From Microbacterium sp. cf332 (GTDB lineage: Bacteria > Actinomycetota > Actinomycetes > Actinomycetales > Microbacteriaceae), in contig NZ_FNKN01000001.1 of assembly GCF_900102175.1 (NCBI RefSeq), positions 124,001 through 188,000 of the forward strand: a stretch of 64,000 nucleotides of DNA. The letters run 5' to 3'. The notes below the pieces were generated by a model. The model had not been told where the DNA came from, ran no database searches, and saw only the letters and a program-made list of their open reading frames with translations. Positions 56,646-64,000 of this stretch are shown here, one piece after another (position 1 is the stretch's first letter; every line of letters starts with the position of its first letter). A program made the translations under genes and the position numbers.

Positions 56646-56651
56646 TAGACT
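56646..56651 (+). promoter_or_regulatory. -10-like TAGACT, leaderless type, before dapE
   Basis: TAGACT ends exactly 6 bases before ATG 56658. Confidence 0.45.
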
Positions 56652-56657
56652 CGCGGC

Positions 56658-57734
56658 ATGCCTGAGCTCGATCTGACCGTCTCCAGCGCCGATCTGACCC
56701 GAGCCGTCTGCGACATCCCGAGCGTGTCGGACGACGAGACGACGCTCGCCGACGCGATCTTCGCCGCCGTCTCGCCGCTCGCGCATCTCGAGGTCGTCCG
56801 TGACGGCGACACGATCGTGGCGCGTACGCGGCTCGGCCGGTCGCAGCGCGTGGTCATCGCGGGACACATCGACACCGTCCCGATCAACGACAACCTCCCC
56901 GTCCGAGACATCGTCGAGGAGGGCGAGCGGATGCTGTGGGGCCGGGGCACGGTCGACATGAAGGCGGGCGTCGCGGTGCAGCTCAAGCTCGCTGCGGAGC
57001 TGGTCGACCCGCGGGTCGACATCACCTGGATGTGGTACGACCACGAGGAGGTCGCCGCCGAGCTCAACGGCCTGACCCGCCTCGCCGCGAACCGTCCCGA
57101 TCTTTTCGCCGGGGACTTCGCGATCCTCGGTGAGCCGTCGAACGGTCAGGTCGAGGGCGGCTGCAACGGCAACCTGCGCGCTGTCGTCCGCACGCACGGC
57201 GTCCGCGCGCACAGCGCGCGCGCCTGGATCGGCGACAACGCCATCCATCACGCGGCGCCGATCCTGCAGCGACTGGCCGAGCACACCCCCGCGGAGGTCG
57301 AGGTCGAGGGGCTGGTCTACCGCGAAGGACTCAACGCCGTCCGCATCTCCGGCGGAGTCGCCGGCAACGTCATCCCCGACCTGTGCGAGGTCGAGGTGAA
57401 CTACCGCTTCGCTCCGAGCCGCTCACCGGAGGAAGCCGTCGAGAGGGTGCAGGCCTTCTTCTCGGGGTTCGAGGTCGAGGTCGTCGACCTCGCGGGCGGA
57501 GCACGCCCCGGACTCGATGCGCCGCTGGCTCGCGAGTTCGTCGCCGCCGTCGGCGCGGAGCCGCGACCCAAGTACGGGTGGACCGACGTCGCCCGTTTCT
57601 CCGCGCTCGGGGTGCCCGCCGTGAACTACGGCCCGGGCGACCCGTCGCTCGCCCATCATGATCACGAGCGCGTGCCGGTCTCGCAGATCGACGCCGTCGA
57701 GCGCGGGCTGCGCGCGTGGCTGTCGTCGCCGTGA
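56658..57734 (+). CDS. dapE: Succinyl-diaminopimelate desuccinylase
   Basis: 358 residues, M20 family. Metal ligands: His in VVIAGHIDTVPIND, Asp in LWGRGTVDMKAGVA, Glu pair in MWYDHEEVAAEL, His in LAHHDHERVP. Frees diaminopimelate from its succinyl form. ATG 56658 with a TAGACT box at leaderless distance. Acts directly after DapC in the same pathway. Confidence 0.95.
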   Translation: MPELDLTVSSADLTRAVCDIPSVSDDETTLADAIFAAVSPLAHLEVVRDGDTIVARTRLGRSQRVVIAGHIDTVPINDNLPVRDIVEEGERMLWGRGTVDMKAGVAVQLKLAAELVDPRVDITWMWYDHEEVAAELNGLTRLAANRPDLFAGDFAILGEPSNGQVEGGCNGNLRAVVRTHGVRAHSARAWIGDNAIHHAAPILQRLAEHTPAEVEVEGLVYREGLNAVRISGGVAGNVIPDLCEVEVNYRFAPSRSPEEAVERVQAFFSGFEVEVVDLAGGARPGLDAPLAREFVAAVGAEPRPKYGWTDVARFSALGVPAVNYGPGDPSLAHHDHERVPVSQIDAVERGLRAWLSSP

Positions 57735-57744
57735 CCTCCCCGGC

Positions 57745-58968
57745 ATGAGGAACAGCGCGCGCACGCGGTCGCTGCGCCGCGCCGTGGTCGGTATTCCCCC
57801 CACGGCGACGATCGCGCTCGTCTATCTGCTCTCCCGTGCCGTCACGACGCTCTTCCTCGTCATCGCGGCCGAGCTGAGCGGCCCCGAGTCGCGCTTCGGC
57901 GCGGACGCGACTCTCGGCAGCCTGACGATGGGGTGGGATGCGCAGTGGTATTGGCTCATCGCCTACAGCGGATACCCGACCGAGCTGCCCCTCGACGCGG
58001 CCGGCAACGTGGCGGAGAACGCGTGGGCGTTCATGCCCGTCTATCCCGCGGTCGCCGACGCGCTCGGGCGGCTCGTCGGTGGATTCCCGGTCGCGGCGCC
58101 GCTCGTCTCCGCCGCGGCGGGTTACCTCGCCTGTCTCGTTCTCTTCGCGCTGCTGCGTGCCCGCATCGGTCGCGTCGCGGCGATGTGGGCGGTCGTGTTC
58201 TTCAGCACTGCAGGCCCGATGGCCGCGCTGTTCCAGCTGGGGTACGCCGAGTCGCTGTTCCTCCTGTGGCTGCTGCTGGCCCTCTTCGCGGTCGACCGGC
58301 GCCGATGGTGGTGGCTCTACCTGTGGATCCCGCTCCTGGCGTTCACGCGCCCCGGTGTGCTGGCCTTCGCGCTCATGCTCGCGCTCTACGGTGTCTGGCG
58401 GTGGGTGCGCCGCCGCCGGGAGCCGCTGGCCGGCTCCGAGATCGCCCACATCGTGGCGGCGGGACTCCTGGCCGCCGCCTGCGGTTTCGCGTGGCCGGTG
58501 ATCACGGGGATCGTGACCGGCGACCCCGGGGCCTATCTTCACACCGAGCTGGCGTGGCGTCGGGCCTGGGTGGGGGATCACGGCGGATTCGTGCCCTTCG
58601 ATGGCACGGTGCGGGCGACCCTGTTGTGGTCCGGCATCTGGGGCATCCCGGTCTGGGTCGGCCTGGCGGGACTCGCGATGATCGTCGTGGCGGTGACGCT
58701 GGCGCTCGTGGCGGGGCGACGAGTGCGGCGGCTCGGCATGCCGATCCGGCTGTGGTCGGCCGCGTATCTGATCTACCTGCTGGCGGTGTTCTTCCCCCAG
58801 TCGAGCACGTTCCGGCTGCTCGTCCCGCTGTCGCCGCTGTGGGGAGCCGTCGCCGCGTCGCGGTCGTGGGCGTGGCGGTCCGGTGTGCTGATCGTGGGTC
58901 TCGTCGCGCAGTGGTGGTGGATCCACGAGATGTACGCCGTCGGCAGCACCTTCGCTCAGATTCCCTGA
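57745..58968 (+). CDS. PIG-V-like polytopic mannosyl/glycosyltransferase
   Basis: 407 residues, about ten membrane helices. The GT-C acidic motif in the first outer loop is GWDAQWYWLIAYSGYP, followed by AFMPVYPAVADAL, the pattern of PIG-V-like (Mannosyl_trans2) enzymes that use polyprenyl-phosphate sugars. Probably adds mannose or another sugar to a lipid or wall glycan. ATG 57745 lies 10 bases after dapE; GTG starts within the dapE end are possible. Likely co-transcribed with dapE. Confidence 0.78.
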   Translation: MRNSARTRSLRRAVVGIPPTATIALVYLLSRAVTTLFLVIAAELSGPESRFGADATLGSLTMGWDAQWYWLIAYSGYPTELPLDAAGNVAENAWAFMPVYPAVADALGRLVGGFPVAAPLVSAAAGYLACLVLFALLRARIGRVAAMWAVVFFSTAGPMAALFQLGYAESLFLLWLLLALFAVDRRRWWWLYLWIPLLAFTRPGVLAFALMLALYGVWRWVRRRREPLAGSEIAHIVAAGLLAAACGFAWPVITGIVTGDPGAYLHTELAWRRAWVGDHGGFVPFDGTVRATLLWSGIWGIPVWVGLAGLAMIVVAVTLALVAGRRVRRLGMPIRLWSAAYLIYLLAVFFPQSSTFRLLVPLSPLWGAVAASRSWAWRSGVLIVGLVAQWWWIHEMYAVGSTFAQIP

Positions 58969-59041
58969 GGCGCGTGTCCGCGCTGTGCCTGCGCTGCACG
59001 ATAAACTCTTCAGGTAGTCCTCATGACGAAAGGGAGCCGCG

Positions 59042-59215
59042 ATGGCAGCCATGAAGCCGCGAACCGGAGACGGACCGATGGAGGCCGTGAAGGAGGGGCG
59101 CCTGATCATCGTGCGTGTCCCCCTCGAAGGCGGAGGGCGTCTGGTCGTCTCGGTCAATGATGAAGAGGCCAAGGAACTCCACAGCGTGCTGAGCGGAGTC
59201 GTCGGCGCCGCCTGA
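59042..59215 (+). CDS. DUF3117 domain protein
   Basis: 57 residues: starts MAAMKPRTGDGPMEAVKEGR and ends SVLSGVVGAA. This small protein is nearly invariant across actinobacteria (DUF3117); function unknown. AGGGAG (59030-59035) precedes ATG 59042, and TAAACT (59002-59007) is a good -10 box giving a ~30-base leader. Followed by the strongest hairpin of the window. Confidence 0.93.
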   Translation: MAAMKPRTGDGPMEAVKEGRLIIVRVPLEGGGRLVVSVNDEEAKELHSVLSGVVGAA

Positions 59216-59221
59216 CGACCT

Positions 59222-59275
59222 CGCGAACGACGAGACGGCCGATCCCCGCGGGGACCGGCCGTCTCGTCGTTCGCG
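59222..59275. terminator. 20-bp stem terminator between DUF3117 and O-methyltransferase genes
   Basis: CGCGAACGACGAGACGGCCG (59222-59241) pairs perfectly with 59256-59275; the 14-base loop can pair again (CCCC/GGGG). Serves both convergent genes. Confidence 0.85.
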
Positions 59276-59286
59276 CTGAGCGAGAC

Positions 59287-59922
59287 TCAGGGTGCGGCGG
59301 TCGTCGTCAGTTGGAGCAGTCCCTCGCCCACGATCGACAGCGCTCCCAGGACGGCGGGAGACGACTGGGTCTCGTGGATGAGCGAGCGGTACGCCCGCGT
59401 GACCGCGTCGCGGCGCACGGGATCGGCGACGGCGCCGCCCGCGAGGACGCGGGGGACGAGCACCATGCCGCCCGGGCGCACGAGCCTCAGCCCGTGCTCG
59501 ACGTAGTCGATGACGCCCTCGGCGTCCGCGTCGACGAGGACGATGTCGTAGGAGGCCTCGTTCATCCGCGGCAGCACGTCAGCCGCCCGGCCGGTGATGA
59601 AGCGCGCTCGAGCCGGCGGCACCTTGGCCTCGGTGAACGACTGGCGGGCGACGGCGAGATGCTCGGGCTCGATGTCGATCGTCGTCAGCGTGGCGCGCGG
59701 CGAACCGTGCAGCAGCCACAGCGCCGATACGCCGCCTCCTGTGCCGATCTCGACGATGTTGAGCGCCCCCGTCGCCGCGGCGAGGACGGCACACTGCGCC
59801 CCCACCGGAGGACTGATCGGAGCAGCCCCGATCTCGAGGGCGTGAGCGCGCGCGCGAGCGATGTGCTCCGGTTCCACCGTCGCCTCCATCGCGAACCTGC
59901 GGATCGCTTCCTGATCACCCAT
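59287..59922 (-). CDS. SAM-dependent O-methyltransferase
   Basis: 211 residues, class I Rossmann fold, catechol-O-methyltransferase-like family 3. SAM-binding motif NIVEIGTGGGVSALWLL, acidic motif TTIDIEPEHLAVA, and DIVLVDADAEGVIDYVEHGL. The substrate is unknown; relatives often act on catechols, tRNA or cofactors, and this gene is regularly near tatB/mrp in actinobacteria. ATG 59922; GGAGG lies upstream on the coding strand. Confidence 0.9.
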   Translation of the reverse strand: MGDQEAIRRFAMEATVEPEHIARARAHALEIGAAPISPPVGAQCAVLAAATGALNIVEIGTGGGVSALWLLHGSPRATLTTIDIEPEHLAVARQSFTEAKVPPARARFITGRAADVLPRMNEASYDIVLVDADAEGVIDYVEHGLRLVRPGGMVLVPRVLAGGAVADPVRRDAVTRAYRSLIHETQSSPAVLGALSIVGEGLLQLTTTAAP

Positions 59923-59981
59923 GGTTTCCTCCTTCCTCCAGCGTAGGCGTCCCGATGGCCGCGTCCGTTGAGGCGCACGGG

Positions 59982-59987
59982 TAATCT
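59982..59987 (+). promoter_or_regulatory. -10-like TAATCT, leaderless type, before tatB
   Basis: TAATCT ends exactly 6 bases before ATG 59994. Confidence 0.45.
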
Positions 59988-59993
59988 GGGGTC

Positions 59994-60389
59994 ATGTTCT
60001 TCGGCCTAGACGGGGACAAGCTCATCCTCATCGGGGTCGCGGCTGTCCTGCTCCTCGGTCCCGAGCGCCTTCCCAAGCTCGCCGAGACGCTGGCACGCTT
60101 CACGGTGCGTGCCCGTGACTGGGTGAACGGGGCGAAGGATCGCGTCAAGGACGAGATGGGCGAGGACTTCTCCGACGTCGAGTGGCGCAAGCTCGACCCC
60201 CGTCAGTACGACCCCCGGCGCATCATCCGCGACGCTCTGCTCGAGGACGCGCCGGTTCCCACGGTCCGCGCCGCGGCGGCGGGAGCTGCGTTGACCACTG
60301 CGGCCGCGGTGGGCATGGACGCGGCCGGCGAGGCGGCGCTGCGGTTCGAACGTGGTGCCGCGGTGCCGTTCGACGACGAAGCGACCTGA
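59994..60389 (+). CDS. tatB: Twin-arginine translocase subunit TatB
   Basis: 131 residues. One N-terminal helix (DKLILIGVAAVLLLGPERLP) with the TatA/B hinge GPERLP, then an amphipathic helix (KLAETLARFTVRARDWVNGA) and a long charged tail, longer than TatA. Receives folded Tat substrates with TatC. The last ~45 residues are Ala-rich. Its stop directly abuts the stop of the convergent mrp gene with no spacer. Confidence 0.88.
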   Translation: MFFGLDGDKLILIGVAAVLLLGPERLPKLAETLARFTVRARDWVNGAKDRVKDEMGEDFSDVEWRKLDPRQYDPRRIIRDALLEDAPVPTVRAAAAGAALTTAAAVGMDAAGEAALRFERGAAVPFDDEAT

Positions 60390-61526
60390 TCAGGTCACGC
60401 GCAGCGGCAGCGGACGGCCGTTGAGCTCTCGTCGGCCGCGCGTCAATTCGTCGGCGATCGATCCGATCGCGACCGCGGCCGGGTCGTCGGGATGCGCGAG
60501 GACGACGGGCACCCCCGCATCGGCGTCGCTGCGGAGCGACGGGCTCAGGGGCACCGAGCCGAGCACCGGGACGGCGCCGTCGGCCGACAGCGCTGTGGCG
60601 ACCCGTTCGCCGCCGCCGCTTCCGAACAGGTCGAGGCGAGTGCCGTCGGGGAGGGTCAGGGCCGACATGTTCTCGATGACGCCGACAACTCGCTGGCCGG
60701 TCTGCCGGGCGACGAGGCCGCTTCGAACGGCGACGTCCGCGGCGGCCGTCTGCGGCGTCGTGACCACCACGACGTCGGCGTGGGGGAGCAGCTGCCCGAC
60801 ACTGATCGCGACGTCGCCGGTTCCCGGCGGCATGTCGATCAGGAGAACGTCGATGTCGCCGAAGAAGACGTCGGTGAGGAATTGCGAGACGGTGCGATGC
60901 AGCATGGGGCCGCGCCAGGCGACGGCACCGGGGGACGTCTGATCGCGCGGCAGGAACATGCCGATCGAGATGGTGCGCACCTCGTGGGCGATCGGCGGGA
61001 TCATCAACCCGTCGATGCGGGTGGGCTGGGGCGGCAGGCCGTCGTCACCGATGAGCCCGAGCAGCGCGGGGATCGAGAAGCCGTGGACGTCGGCGTCGAT
61101 CAGTCCGACGGCGAGACCGCGCTGCGCGAGCGCGACGGCGAGGTTCGCCGTGAGGGTCGACTTCCCGACCCCGCCCTTGCCGCTGGTGACGGCCACGACA
61201 CGCGTCAGCGAGTCGGGGCCGAAGGGGTTCTCGCGTGCGGCGCGCCCGCCGCGCAGCCGGTCGGTCAGCGCGGCGCGCTCAGACGGTGTCATCACGCCGA
61301 CTTCGATCGTCACCGACGCGATGCCGGGTACCGACAGCGCCGCATCCCGGACGTCACGCTCGATGCGATCGGCCGCGGGACAGCCGACGATCGTCAGCGC
61401 GATACCCACGTGGGCGCGGTCGTCGTCGACGGCGACGTCGCGGACCATGTCGAGTTCACCGAGCGGGCGGCGCAGCTCCGGGTCACGGACGGCCGCGACG
61501 GCCGCACGGACCGCGTCCGCGCTCAT
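60390..61526 (-). CDS. mrp: Mrp/NBP35-type iron-sulfur cluster carrier ATPase
   Basis: 378 residues. N-terminal DUF59/MIP18-like domain (AVRDPELRRPLGELDMV, TIVGCPAADRIERD) then a P-loop ATPase with the deviant Walker A VTSGKGGVGKSTLTANLA, and DMPPGTGDVAIS. The usual C-terminal CxxC of Mrp is not seen. Delivers or assembles Fe-S clusters. ATG 61526 overlaps the stop of the DUF1003 gene (ATGA). Confidence 0.93.
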   Translation of the reverse strand: MSADAVRAAVAAVRDPELRRPLGELDMVRDVAVDDDRAHVGIALTIVGCPAADRIERDVRDAALSVPGIASVTIEVGVMTPSERAALTDRLRGGRAARENPFGPDSLTRVVAVTSGKGGVGKSTLTANLAVALAQRGLAVGLIDADVHGFSIPALLGLIGDDGLPPQPTRIDGLMIPPIAHEVRTISIGMFLPRDQTSPGAVAWRGPMLHRTVSQFLTDVFFGDIDVLLIDMPPGTGDVAISVGQLLPHADVVVVTTPQTAAADVAVRSGLVARQTGQRVVGVIENMSALTLPDGTRLDLFGSGGGERVATALSADGAVPVLGSVPLSPSLRSDADAGVPVVLAHPDDPAAVAIGSIADELTRGRRELNGRPLPLRVT

Positions 61527-62056
61527 CGCGGGTCCGGCCGGTCGTCGGAGTCGAGACGGTCGAGCGCCGTCCGCAGCTCCGCGCGCAGCGTCTCCTTCGT
61601 GACGAGGCCGTCGGTGAGATCGGAGATCGCCATGCGCAGCGCCACGACCTCGCGGGCGAGGTACTCCGTGTCGGCGAGGTTCCGCTCCGCCCGCTGCCGG
61701 TCCTGCTCGATCTGCACGCGGTCGCGGTCGTCCTGCCGGTTCTGGGCCAACAGGATGAGCGGAGCGGCGTACGACGCCTGGAGCGAGAGCATGAGGGTGA
61801 GCGCCGTGAACCCGTTGGCGGCGGAGTCGAAGCGCAGCCCGACGGGCATGAGCGTGTTCCAGGCGAGCCACGCGGCACAGAACAGCGACAGCCCGACGAG
61901 GAACCCCGGCGTGCCCATCGCGCGAGCGATCCACTCGGTGAAGCGGCCGAACCGGTCTCGCGAGGGCTGCGACGTGCGCTGTCCGAGCACACCGCTCACG
62001 CCCCCGCGGCGTCCGCGGGGGGCCTCGAGCGTCGGTGTCTTCGACGAACGGGCCAT
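61523..62056 (-). CDS. DUF1003 membrane protein
   Basis: 177 residues. A basic N-terminus (~45 residues), then two helices (TPGFLVGLSLFCAAWLAWNT and TALTLMLSLQASYAAPLIL) with the DUF1003 hallmark SLQASYAAPLILLAQNRQ, followed by a charged coiled coil (QIEQDRQRAERNLADTEY). Function unknown; the family lies beside MgtE-N proteins in many actinobacteria, as here. Overlaps both neighbours by ATGA. Confidence 0.92.
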   Translation of the reverse strand: MARSSKTPTLEAPRGRRGGVSGVLGQRTSQPSRDRFGRFTEWIARAMGTPGFLVGLSLFCAAWLAWNTLMPVGLRFDSAANGFTALTLMLSLQASYAAPLILLAQNRQDDRDRVQIEQDRQRAERNLADTEYLAREVVALRMAISDLTDGLVTKETLRAELRTALDRLDSDDRPDPR

Positions 62057-63327
62057 CAGCGGCGTCCCCGCAGCGCTGCGGCGTCCTGCGGCTCGACGTC
62101 CTGCGAGCGCCAGTCATCGGGCAGCAGGTGGTCGAGCACGTCGTCGACGCTCACGACGCCGACCAGGCGCCGTGCCTGGTCGACGACCGGGACGGAGACG
62201 AGGTTGTAGCTCGCGAGCATGCGCGCGACCTCCGCGGCCGACGAGGACGCGGCGACCGGGTCGACCGCGTCGTCGATGATGGCACCGAGCCGTTCGTGCG
62301 GCGGGTAGCGCAGCATCCGCTGGAAATGCACGGTGCCGAGCAGCCGGCCCGTCGGCGTCTCGTACGGGGGCAGCGTCACGAAGACCGACGCGGCGAGAGC
62401 AGGATGCAGCTCGTGACGGCGGATCAGCGCGAGCGCTTCGGCGACGGTGGCCTCGGCAGACAGCACGATGGGGTCGCTCGTCATGAGACCGCCCGCCGTG
62501 TCGGGGCCGTACTCGAGCAGCGCGCGGACGTCCTCGGCCTCCTCGGGCTCCATCAGTTCGAGCAGCTGCTCGACGCGCCCCTCCGGCAACTGGCCGAGCA
62601 GGTCGGCGGCGTCGTCGGGCTCCATGGCGTCGAGGATGTCGGCGGCGCGCTCGTCGCCGAGTCGCTCCAGGATGTGCACCTGCTCGTCCTCGGGCATCTC
62701 CTCGAGCGCGTCGGCGAGGCGCTCGTCGGGAAGTTCCTCGGCGACCTCGAGCAGTCGCTCCTCGGGGAGGTCGAGCAGCGTGTTGGCCAGGTCGGCAGGC
62801 TTGAGCTCGGAGTAGGTTGCCACGAGCTGTTCGGCCGATTGAGCGGTGCCCGACGACTGGTCCTGGCGGACGTCGCCCCAGGCTGCGAAGGTGGTGGGGC
62901 CTTTCGCGAACGGTGACGCGCTCGTCTTGGGACGGCGGAGGAACAGCTGTCCGATGTCCCATTCGCCGAGCCGGTTGCGTTCGATGGCGACGTCCTCGAT
63001 CACCGCACCGCCGGAACCGTCGCGCAGGTAGACCTGGCGGCCCAGCAGCTCTGCCATCACCCGCACTTCGCCGCCGCGCTGCTCGAAGCGGCGGACGTTG
63101 ATGAGTCCGGTCGTGATGACCTGTCCGGTCGCGATCGAGGTCACGCGACCGATCGAGAGGAACACGTTGCGGCGCCCGGGGATCTCGACGACCAGGCCGA
63201 TGACTCGCGGAGGGTCCGACTTGCGGAAGATGACGACGACGTCCCGGACCTTGCCGAGGCGGTCGCCGGCGGGATCGAACACGACGCACCCGACGAGGCG
63301 CGCGACGAAAACCCTCTGCGTACTCAC
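62056..63327 (-). CDS. PRC-barrel/MgtE-N/CBS cytoplasmic protein without channel
   Basis: 423 residues. Order: PRC-barrel-like domain (FVARLVGCVVFDPAGDRLGK, residues 1-100), linker, MgtE N-terminal helical repeats (ELPDERLADALEEMPEDEQV and similar units, ~170-280), then a CBS pair (GLMTSDPIVLSAEATVAEAL to VDDVLDHLLPDDW). The five-helix Mg2+ pore of true MgtE is absent, so it is a soluble sensor or regulator, perhaps of magnesium. GTG 63327. First gene of MgtE-N/DUF1003/mrp. Confidence 0.9.
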   Translation of the reverse strand: MSTQRVFVARLVGCVVFDPAGDRLGKVRDVVVIFRKSDPPRVIGLVVEIPGRRNVFLSIGRVTSIATGQVITTGLINVRRFEQRGGEVRVMAELLGRQVYLRDGSGGAVIEDVAIERNRLGEWDIGQLFLRRPKTSASPFAKGPTTFAAWGDVRQDQSSGTAQSAEQLVATYSELKPADLANTLLDLPEERLLEVAEELPDERLADALEEMPEDEQVHILERLGDERAADILDAMEPDDAADLLGQLPEGRVEQLLELMEPEEAEDVRALLEYGPDTAGGLMTSDPIVLSAEATVAEALALIRRHELHPALAASVFVTLPPYETPTGRLLGTVHFQRMLRYPPHERLGAIIDDAVDPVAASSSAAEVARMLASYNLVSVPVVDQARRLVGVVSVDDVLDHLLPDDWRSQDVEPQDAAALRGRR

Positions 63328-63366
63328 CGCTCCAGCGTAGTCGGCGACCGCGGGGGTGGCCCGTGA

Positions 63367-63372
63367 CACAAT
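63367..63372 (+). promoter_or_regulatory. -10-like CACAAT, leaderless type, before GSP17M-like gene
   Basis: CACAAT, with a TG two bases upstream (extended -10 form), ends 6 bases before ATG 63379. Confidence 0.35.
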
Positions 63373-63378
63373 GACGGG

Positions 63379-64000
63379 ATGAGCATGATGGGCGGGAGGC
63401 CCGCTGTCACGGGCGAGAAGGTCGCTGACTACGCGTCGTACGAGGCGGCGCAGAAGGCGGTGTCGACCCTGATCGCCGCCGACATCCCGGCGCGTGAGAT
63501 CGCCATCGTCGGGTCGGGACTCCGCTCGGTCGAGACCGTGACCGGACGTCTCGGTTATGCGACGGCGGCGCGGACGGGCGCGATCAACGGCATCCTGCTC
63601 GGGCTCATCTTCTCGCTCATCTTCGTGTTCGGAACACCGGACGCCGCCATCCAGCTCTTCCTCGGAGTGATGCTGGTGGGCGTCGCGATCGGCATGATGA
63701 TGAGCCTGGTGATGTTCGCCCTCGTCCGGCGTCGGCGGGACTTCGCCTCGGTGACCCAGGTGGTGGCCGATCACTACGAGGTGACGGTGCAGGCGAGCAG
63801 CGTCCACCGCGCGCGCGGCGCCCTCAACGTCGCTCCGGCCCGACCGCAGACGCCCGCCACGAGCGTCGCTGACAGCCCGCCCCGCTATGGCGAACGCATC
63901 GATCCGGTCCCCGGCCCGGGCGCCGAGCGCCCCGCGCCCGGTCCTGCGGCACCCGCGGGGACGCCGGCGGGTCCTCCCGCCGGTCCGTCGGGCACCGGCT
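63379..64000 (+). CDS. General stress protein 17M-like membrane protein (3' end cut by window)
   Basis: At least 207 residues. The N-terminal GSP17M domain reads GEKVADYASYEAAQKAVSTL, then REIAIVGSGLRSVETVTGRL; two membrane helices follow (GAINGILLGLIFSLIFVFG, LFLGVMLVGVAIGMMMSLVM) and then a Pro/Ala/Gly-rich tail that runs off the window. Related proteins are induced by salt and general stress; mechanism unknown. ATG 63379 chosen for the -10-like box 6 bases upstream; the ATG at 63371 hits a stop at once. Divergent from the MgtE-N gene. Confidence 0.85.
   Translation, partial: MSMMGGRPAVTGEKVADYASYEAAQKAVSTLIAADIPAREIAIVGSGLRSVETVTGRLGYATAARTGAINGILLGLIFSLIFVFGTPDAAIQLFLGVMLVGVAIGMMMSLVMFALVRRRRDFASVTQVVADHYEVTVQASSVHRARGALNVAPARPQTPATSVADSPPRYGERIDPVPGPGAERPAPGPAAPAGTPAGPPAGPSGTG

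Overview
The window is about 70% GC with dense, tightly packed genes. Protein content fits a Gram-positive actinobacterium of the family Microbacteriaceae, most probably Microbacterium: MarP-type protease, DUF3117, MgtE-N/DUF1003/Mrp/TatB neighbourhood, succinylase-branch dap genes, PPK2 and Lrp-linked peptidases. It reads as chromosome. No rRNA, tRNA, phage, plasmid replication gene, transposase or CRISPR array was found.

Layout. 1-9.2 kb: central carbon genes fba and glpX back to back, rmuC, a DnaQ-fold exonuclease, the GTPase ychF, small hypotheticals and dps. 9.2-15.5 kb: an alcohol dehydrogenase, several small unknown proteins, a zinc-less dehydrogenase-like protein, a PfpI/DJ-1 protein, a 42-residue cysteine-rich microprotein and a DHA2-type drug exporter. 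15.6-22.2 kb: a six-gene minus-strand operon nrtR-nadA-nadB-nadC-nifS-glycosyltransferase, preceded by a perfect 11-bp inverted repeat that is the probable NrtR operator. 22.2-28.2 kb: marP, then a tandem glycine riboswitch and gcvT-gcvH-gcvP. 28.2-30.2 kb: an AbiEi/DUF559-like gene bracketed by inverted copies of a 73-bp palindromic element, and a CPBP protease. 30.2-45.9 kb: a peptide-use island, with Lrp regulator and two peptidases on the minus strand, divergent from two complete Dpp/Opp-type importers (each SBP, two permeases, double-ATPase). 45.9-52.3 kb: typA, azlC-azlD, a membrane protein, fdxA, dapC, gltA. 52.3-53.1 kb: a non-coding island of 75-76-bp elements with inverted termini. 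53.1-64 kb: ppk2, lactate permease, dapD, dapE, a PIG-V-like glycosyltransferase, DUF3117, an O-methyltransferase, tatB, mrp, DUF1003, an MgtE-N/CBS protein and a truncated GSP17M-like gene.

How the genes work together. The nad operon makes NAD de novo from aspartate, and NifS can supply sulfur for the NadA iron-sulfur cluster. The gcv operon degrades glycine under glycine control. Imported di- and oligopeptides can be cut by the neighbouring M24 and M20 peptidases. DapC, DapD and DapE are steps of lysine/diaminopimelate synthesis by the succinylase branch. Many starts are coupled by 4-base overlaps (ATGA, GTGA, TTGA). At least nine genes show a -10-like hexamer 6-8 bases before the start codon and no ribosome binding site, which suggests leaderless mRNAs.

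Most unusual points: two families of palindromic non-coding elements (73 bp and 76 bp), the nuclease-like gene between inverted 73-bp copies, the NrtR operator with a degenerate Nudix box in its regulator, a Dpp permease with an inserted block of extra membrane helices, and the leaderless cysteine-rich microprotein.
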